A stretch of 17,323 bases of DNA from JBIICS01 sp044238735 (GTDB lineage: Bacteria; Bacteroidota; Bacteroidia; UBA4408): positions 1-17,323 of the forward strand of contig JBIICS010000055.1 of assembly GCA_044238735.1 (NCBI GenBank), written 5' to 3'. The notes beneath the pieces are model-generated. The model saw only the letters and a list, made by a program, of their open reading frames with translations, was not told the origin of the DNA and made no database searches. How positions within the stretch are numbered: the first letter of the stretch is position 1; each line of letters opens with the position of its first letter. The position numbers were made by a program, and so were the translations under genes. Positions 14,393-17,323 of the stretch are shown here, piece after piece.

Positions 14393-16180
14393 ATGAGAAT
14401 AACTATAGGACTTCGAATTGGATTTGGTTTTGGGATTTTACTCTTTTTAACGCTGGTTGTTTTTATTTTAACAAATAGTACTATTAATTCATCTAAACAA
14501 ATTAACGACAAAATTAATAATATCTATAATCCATCCGTAGTTTCGCTCGAGGAACTAAACTTGATGATTCTTCAGTCAAAAATGTATATATCCAATTGGG
14601 TTTATTATCAAAGCAGACCAGATCATAAGGATAAAGTTGAATTAAATAAGTTAATTTACAAAGGTTATCCCGAACTTAAAACAAAAGTTAAAAGCTTCTC
14701 TCAGTATTGGAAAGCTCATGAACAAAAATCGGTTGACTCCATATTTTTTAAAATTGATAATTTATTTAAGCGTTATCAGGAAGATGTAATAATGCAGTTA
14801 ACCGACTTTGAATCATATAACGATGAGATGCTTAAATTACCTGCTCGTTTTTCGATCGAAGATAATGGCGAGATTGATGTACTGGCTCGCGAAATATTAA
14901 ACGATTTACATAAAATTATTTTATACCAACAACAAAATGCCAGAGGTGTTAGTAAAGAAATGGTTAACTCTTTTGATGTATTAATCAGTTTTGTTAGAAC
15001 TTTTGGTTTTGTATTGGTGGTTGGGGGGTTATTAATTGCTGTTTTTACTATTAGATCGATAGTAAAACCAGTTTCCAAGGTGCGTACAGTGTTGTTAAAA
15101 ATGTCTAAAGGTATTGTTACTGATGAACTTGACGAAAAACGCAACGACGAGATAGGGGATATGACTAATGCCCTCAACTCTCTTATTGGAGGAACAAAAC
15201 GAACCGTTGATTTTGCTAATCAGGTGGGTTCCGGAAATTTTTCTACCGACTTTAAGCCACTATCGGATGATGATAGCCTTGGATTATCCTTAATTAGGAT
15301 GAGCCAGGATTTATCTGAATTGACCAGTAACCTCGAACAAAAAGTTAAGGAAAGAACTGAAGAGGTAGTTCGTCAGAAAGAGGAAATTGAACACCAACGA
15401 AAAAAATTATCTTTCTTGTTCGAGCAACAAACGGATTCAATTAAATATGCCAAACGTTTGCAGGACGCAATCTTACCTCCTGCACATTTTGTTAAAGAAG
15501 TTCTCCCGGAAAGTTTTATTTTATTTAAACCCAAAGATATCGTAAGCGGAGATTTTTATTGGTTAGAAAGAAAAGGACGTAAAGCATATTTTGCCGCTGT
15601 TGATTGTACAGGGCATGGTGTACCTGGCGCATTTATGTCTTTAATTGGTCATAATGTTTTAAAACATGCTTTATATTTATTTGATGACCCAAGCCCGTCT
15701 CAAATTATGGATGAATTAAGCCGAGGTATAGTGGCCACACTTCACCAGGGAAGAAGCGAAAACACAACAAAGGATGGGATGGATTTAACCATTTGTTCTC
15801 TTGATTTTGAAACAGGTGTGCTCGAATTTTCAGGTGCCTTTAATCCTTTATTCCACTTGAGAGAATCGGAATTAACGGAAATTAAGGTTGATAAAATGTC
15901 TATCGGTTCCTTTGTAGCAGATGATTTAAATAAGTATCAAAATCACTCAATTCAACTTACTAAAGGGGATTCCATTTATATAACCACAGATGGATATTGC
16001 GACCAATTTGGCGGTCCTAAGGGTAAAAAGTTTATGGCGGCCCGATTTAGAGATTTATTGATTAATATTCAAAAGAAATCTATGGAAGAACAGCGCGATT
16101 TACTAAACAGGACAATAGAGGACTGGAGGAATCGTGAAGAACAGGTAGATGACATCTTGGTTATAGGTGTACGTTATTAG
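14393..16180 (+). CDS. Membrane receptor with HAMP segments and SpoIIE/PP2C-type phosphatase output
   Basis: This 595-residue inner-membrane protein has TM1 (about 10-27), a periplasmic, mostly helical sensor of about 175 residues, TM2 (about 203-220), a HAMP domain (221-268, VKPVSKV to NDEIGDM), a second HAMP-like segment (273-310, VGSGNF to DDDSLGLSLIRM), a coiled coil (313-345) and a SpoIIE phosphatase domain (346-595). The phosphatase keeps its metal-binding motifs: KDIVSGDFYW (D387), AAVDCTGHGVPGAF (D404), KDGMDLT (D461, D464), TTDGYCDQFG (D533) and VDDILVIG (D586, D587). Such phosphatases usually dephosphorylate Ser/Thr on anti-anti-sigma (STAS) partners; none is encoded here. The periplasmic sensor resembles four-helix-bundle sensors of chemoreceptors. 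It is the last gene of the YfiR-TPR-phosphatase operon, starting one base after the TPR gene. Confidence 0.9.
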   Translation: MRITIGLRIGFGFGILLFLTLVVFILTNSTINSSKQINDKINNIYNPSVVSLEELNLMILQSKMYISNWVYYQSRPDHKDKVELNKLIYKGYPELKTKVKSFSQYWKAHEQKSVDSIFFKIDNLFKRYQEDVIMQLTDFESYNDEMLKLPARFSIEDNGEIDVLAREILNDLHKIILYQQQNARGVSKEMVNSFDVLISFVRTFGFVLVVGGLLIAVFTIRSIVKPVSKVRTVLLKMSKGIVTDELDEKRNDEIGDMTNALNSLIGGTKRTVDFANQVGSGNFSTDFKPLSDDDSLGLSLIRMSQDLSELTSNLEQKVKERTEEVVRQKEEIEHQRKKLSFLFEQQTDSIKYAKRLQDAILPPAHFVKEVLPESFILFKPKDIVSGDFYWLERKGRKAYFAAVDCTGHGVPGAFMSLIGHNVLKHALYLFDDPSPSQIMDELSRGIVATLHQGRSENTTKDGMDLTICSLDFETGVLEFSGAFNPLFHLRESELTEIKVDKMSIGSFVADDLNKYQNHSIQLTKGDSIYITTDGYCDQFGGPKGKKFMAARFRDLLINIQKKSMEEQRDLLNRTIEDWRNREEQVDDILVIGVRY

Positions 16181-16286
16181 AAACTATTTTATTGTCTGCT
16201 TTTTTAAGCATATCCTTTAAAATATATTTTTTTTAGATTAAAAAAAATATTATTTTTAAAAGAGAGGTTTCTCTAAGTATTTATTC
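16181..16286. other. AT-rich intergenic region between the phosphatase and collagen-like genes
   Basis: This 106-base gap is very AT-rich. It holds an imperfect AT hairpin (AATATATTTTTTTT at 16220 onward against AAAAAAAATATT up to 16251) that may weakly terminate the operon. A small 5-bp hairpin, AGAGA-GGTT-TCTCT (16261-16274), lies 12 bases before the next ATG. No standard -7 box is visible. Confidence 0.3.
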
Positions 16287-17323
16287 ATGAAGTTATTTAA
16301 ATTCCGATTCTTATTTATTCTTTTAGTATGCTTAATTGCTAACGAAGCATTTGCTCAGCCTCAAGGCTTCAATTACCAGTCTGTTTTAAGAAGAACCGGT
16401 GGATCTTTAATCCGAAATAAAACGATCGACTTGAAAATTACTATCAAAAGTGGACCAACAGTTTTTTTGTCAACAAACGTTTACCAGGAAATACACAATA
16501 CTACGTCTAATGGTGTTGGGGTAGTTAATCTGGTTATCGGAAACGGAACTAGTACGGGTGTTGGAGGCCCTTTTAGTTCTATTCCGTGGGCTTCTGATAA
16601 TAAATATATTCAGATTGAAGTGGATACAAATGCTTCTAATAATTATATCTCCATTGGCACTAATCAACTTTTGTCGGTGCCCTTCGCTTTATATGCCGCT
16701 AATGGTGGAGGTGGAGTCAATGGTAAAAACGCATTAATAAGATCTTCACTAGAGCCTTCAGGTATTAATTGCGCCAACGGTGGAGTTAAACTAGATAGTG
16801 GTGTCGATTTAAATAACAATGGTATTTTAGATGCATCAGAAATAACTTCCACCTCTTTTATTTGTAACGGTGCTTTAGGTGCAAATGGAAATAATGGTAT
16901 TGATGGTAAATTTATAACCAGTGCTCAAGTAATTGCCGGCACCGATTCGATCGAATATACTTTTAATGATAATTCAACTTTAATTATAGATAATGCTCGA
17001 GGGCCTAAAGGTGCTCAGGGTAATCAGGGTATACAAGGTTTACAAGGGATACAAGGAATAACGGGGGCCGATGGTAAATTTATAACCAGTGCTCAAGTAA
17101 TTGCCGGCACCGATTCGATTGAATATACTTTTAATGATAATTCAACTTTAATTATAGATAATGCACGAGGGCCAAGAGGAATTCAGGGCTTTTCTGGTAC
17201 CAACGGTTCAACATCATTAGTAAAAGTAACAGCCGAATCAGCCGGACCAAACTGTGCAAACGGCGGAAGAAAAATAGAGAGTGGATTAGATGCCAACAGC
17301 AACGGAACATTGGATGCGGGAGA
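16287..17323 (+). CDS. Secreted collagen-like protein with EF-hand-like loops, 3' end beyond the window
   Basis: The frame runs from ATG 16287 to the window edge, giving 345 residues. A signal peptide (1-24, ending NEAFAQ) precedes an N-terminal domain common in Bacteroidota secreted proteins (QGFNYQSVLRR at 26-36, then TNQLLSVPFALYAA at 125-138). Residues 148-194 and 310-345 onward are two DUF7151-like modules with a cysteine pair (C162 and C193 in the first) and an EF-hand-like loop, D-x-N-x-N-G-x-L-D-x-x-E (D174 to E185; D335 onward). Between them, short Gly-X-Y stretches (196-207, 239-263, 295-307) alternate with two identical 33-residue modules, KFITSAQVIAGTDSIEY onward (208-240 and 264-296). 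It is probably a cell-surface or matrix protein; a later sorting domain may follow outside the window. No -7 box is recognisable upstream. Confidence 0.8.
   Translation, partial: MKLFKFRFLFILLVCLIANEAFAQPQGFNYQSVLRRTGGSLIRNKTIDLKITIKSGPTVFLSTNVYQEIHNTTSNGVGVVNLVIGNGTSTGVGGPFSSIPWASDNKYIQIEVDTNASNNYISIGTNQLLSVPFALYAANGGGGVNGKNALIRSSLEPSGINCANGGVKLDSGVDLNNNGILDASEITSTSFICNGALGANGNNGIDGKFITSAQVIAGTDSIEYTFNDNSTLIIDNARGPKGAQGNQGIQGLQGIQGITGADGKFITSAQVIAGTDSIEYTFNDNSTLIIDNARGPRGIQGFSGTNGSTSLVKVTAESAGPNCANGGRKIESGLDANSNGTLDAG
16902..17173 (+). repeat. Two direct repeats of 104 bp within the collagen-like gene (period 168 bp)
   Basis: Positions 16902-17005 and 17070-17173 are identical except at two sites (GATCGA/GATTGA and GCTCGA/GCACGA), both third-codon and synonymous. 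The 64 bases between them encode a Gly-X-Y stretch that includes near-repeats of ATACAAGG (17029-17059). Confidence 0.95.

Noticed and set aside
14776..15177. Minus-strand open frame inside the phosphatase gene
   Set aside because: It is serine-rich low-complexity sequence antisense to the sensor and HAMP region, with no promoter or start context.
16201..16260. Very AT-rich stretch as a possible origin or DNA-unwinding element
   Set aside because: No DnaA boxes, repeats or origin-associated genes accompany it; it is ordinary intergenic sequence in an AT-rich genome.
16470..16852. Minus-strand open frames opposite the collagen-like gene
   Set aside because: They mirror a well-supported plus-strand coding sequence and encode low-complexity protein with no recognisable domain.
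16902..17173. Direct repeats as a CRISPR-like or intergenic repeat array
   Set aside because: There are only two copies, they are in frame within one coding sequence, and they differ only at synonymous sites.

Overview
The window looks like an ordinary, gene-dense, AT-rich chromosomal segment of a member of the Bacteroidota. The evidence is the promoter signature (-7 box TAnnTTTG, in two cases TTCG instead of TTTG, with an upstream TTTG), the near absence of Shine-Dalgarno sequences, an S46 dipeptidyl-peptidase, the rpsU-xerC-hpf gene order, and a secreted protein with the N-terminal 'QGFNYQ...LLSVPFALYAA' domain common in this phylum. The genus cannot be read from the sequence. I found no rRNA, tRNA, insertion sequence, CRISPR array or phage gene. 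No gap between genes exceeds about 170 bases.

Positions 1-7645 are all on the minus strand. In transcription order they hold a thiolase (terminator at 6434-6459), an S46 peptidase, a small exported cysteine-containing protein, rpsT (S20) with its own terminator, and then a tight cluster radC, wecB, polysaccharide deacetylase-like gene and the start of a fourth gene that leaves the window. The cluster mixes a RadC protein with two polysaccharide-type enzymes, and its genes overlap or lie 1-7 bases apart.

Positions 7774-11615 are on the plus strand: miaE (tRNA hydroxylase), rpsU (S21), a XerC/D-type recombinase, hpf (ribosome hibernation) and gltX. Most relate to translation. gltX converges on a minus-strand lipoprotein with a YqaE/Pmp3 membrane domain, and the two share a symmetric bidirectional terminator.

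Positions 12375-16180 hold a Nudix hydrolase and then a compact three-gene operon: a periplasmic YfiR-family protein, an exported TPR protein and a membrane receptor with HAMP segments and a SpoIIE/PP2C-type phosphatase output. This operon is the best candidate for a little-described system: a YfiR-type periplasmic regulator apparently wired to a phosphatase rather than to a diguanylate cyclase. The window ends inside a secreted collagen-like protein with EF-hand-like loops and a 104-bp duplicated module whose two copies differ only at synonymous sites.

Other points of note are a probable xerC promoter nested in the rpsU terminator hairpin, the parallel rpsT-terminator-radC and rpsU-terminator-xerC junctions, and an S46 peptidase with Thr at the position that separates DPP7 (Gly) from DPP11 (Arg).
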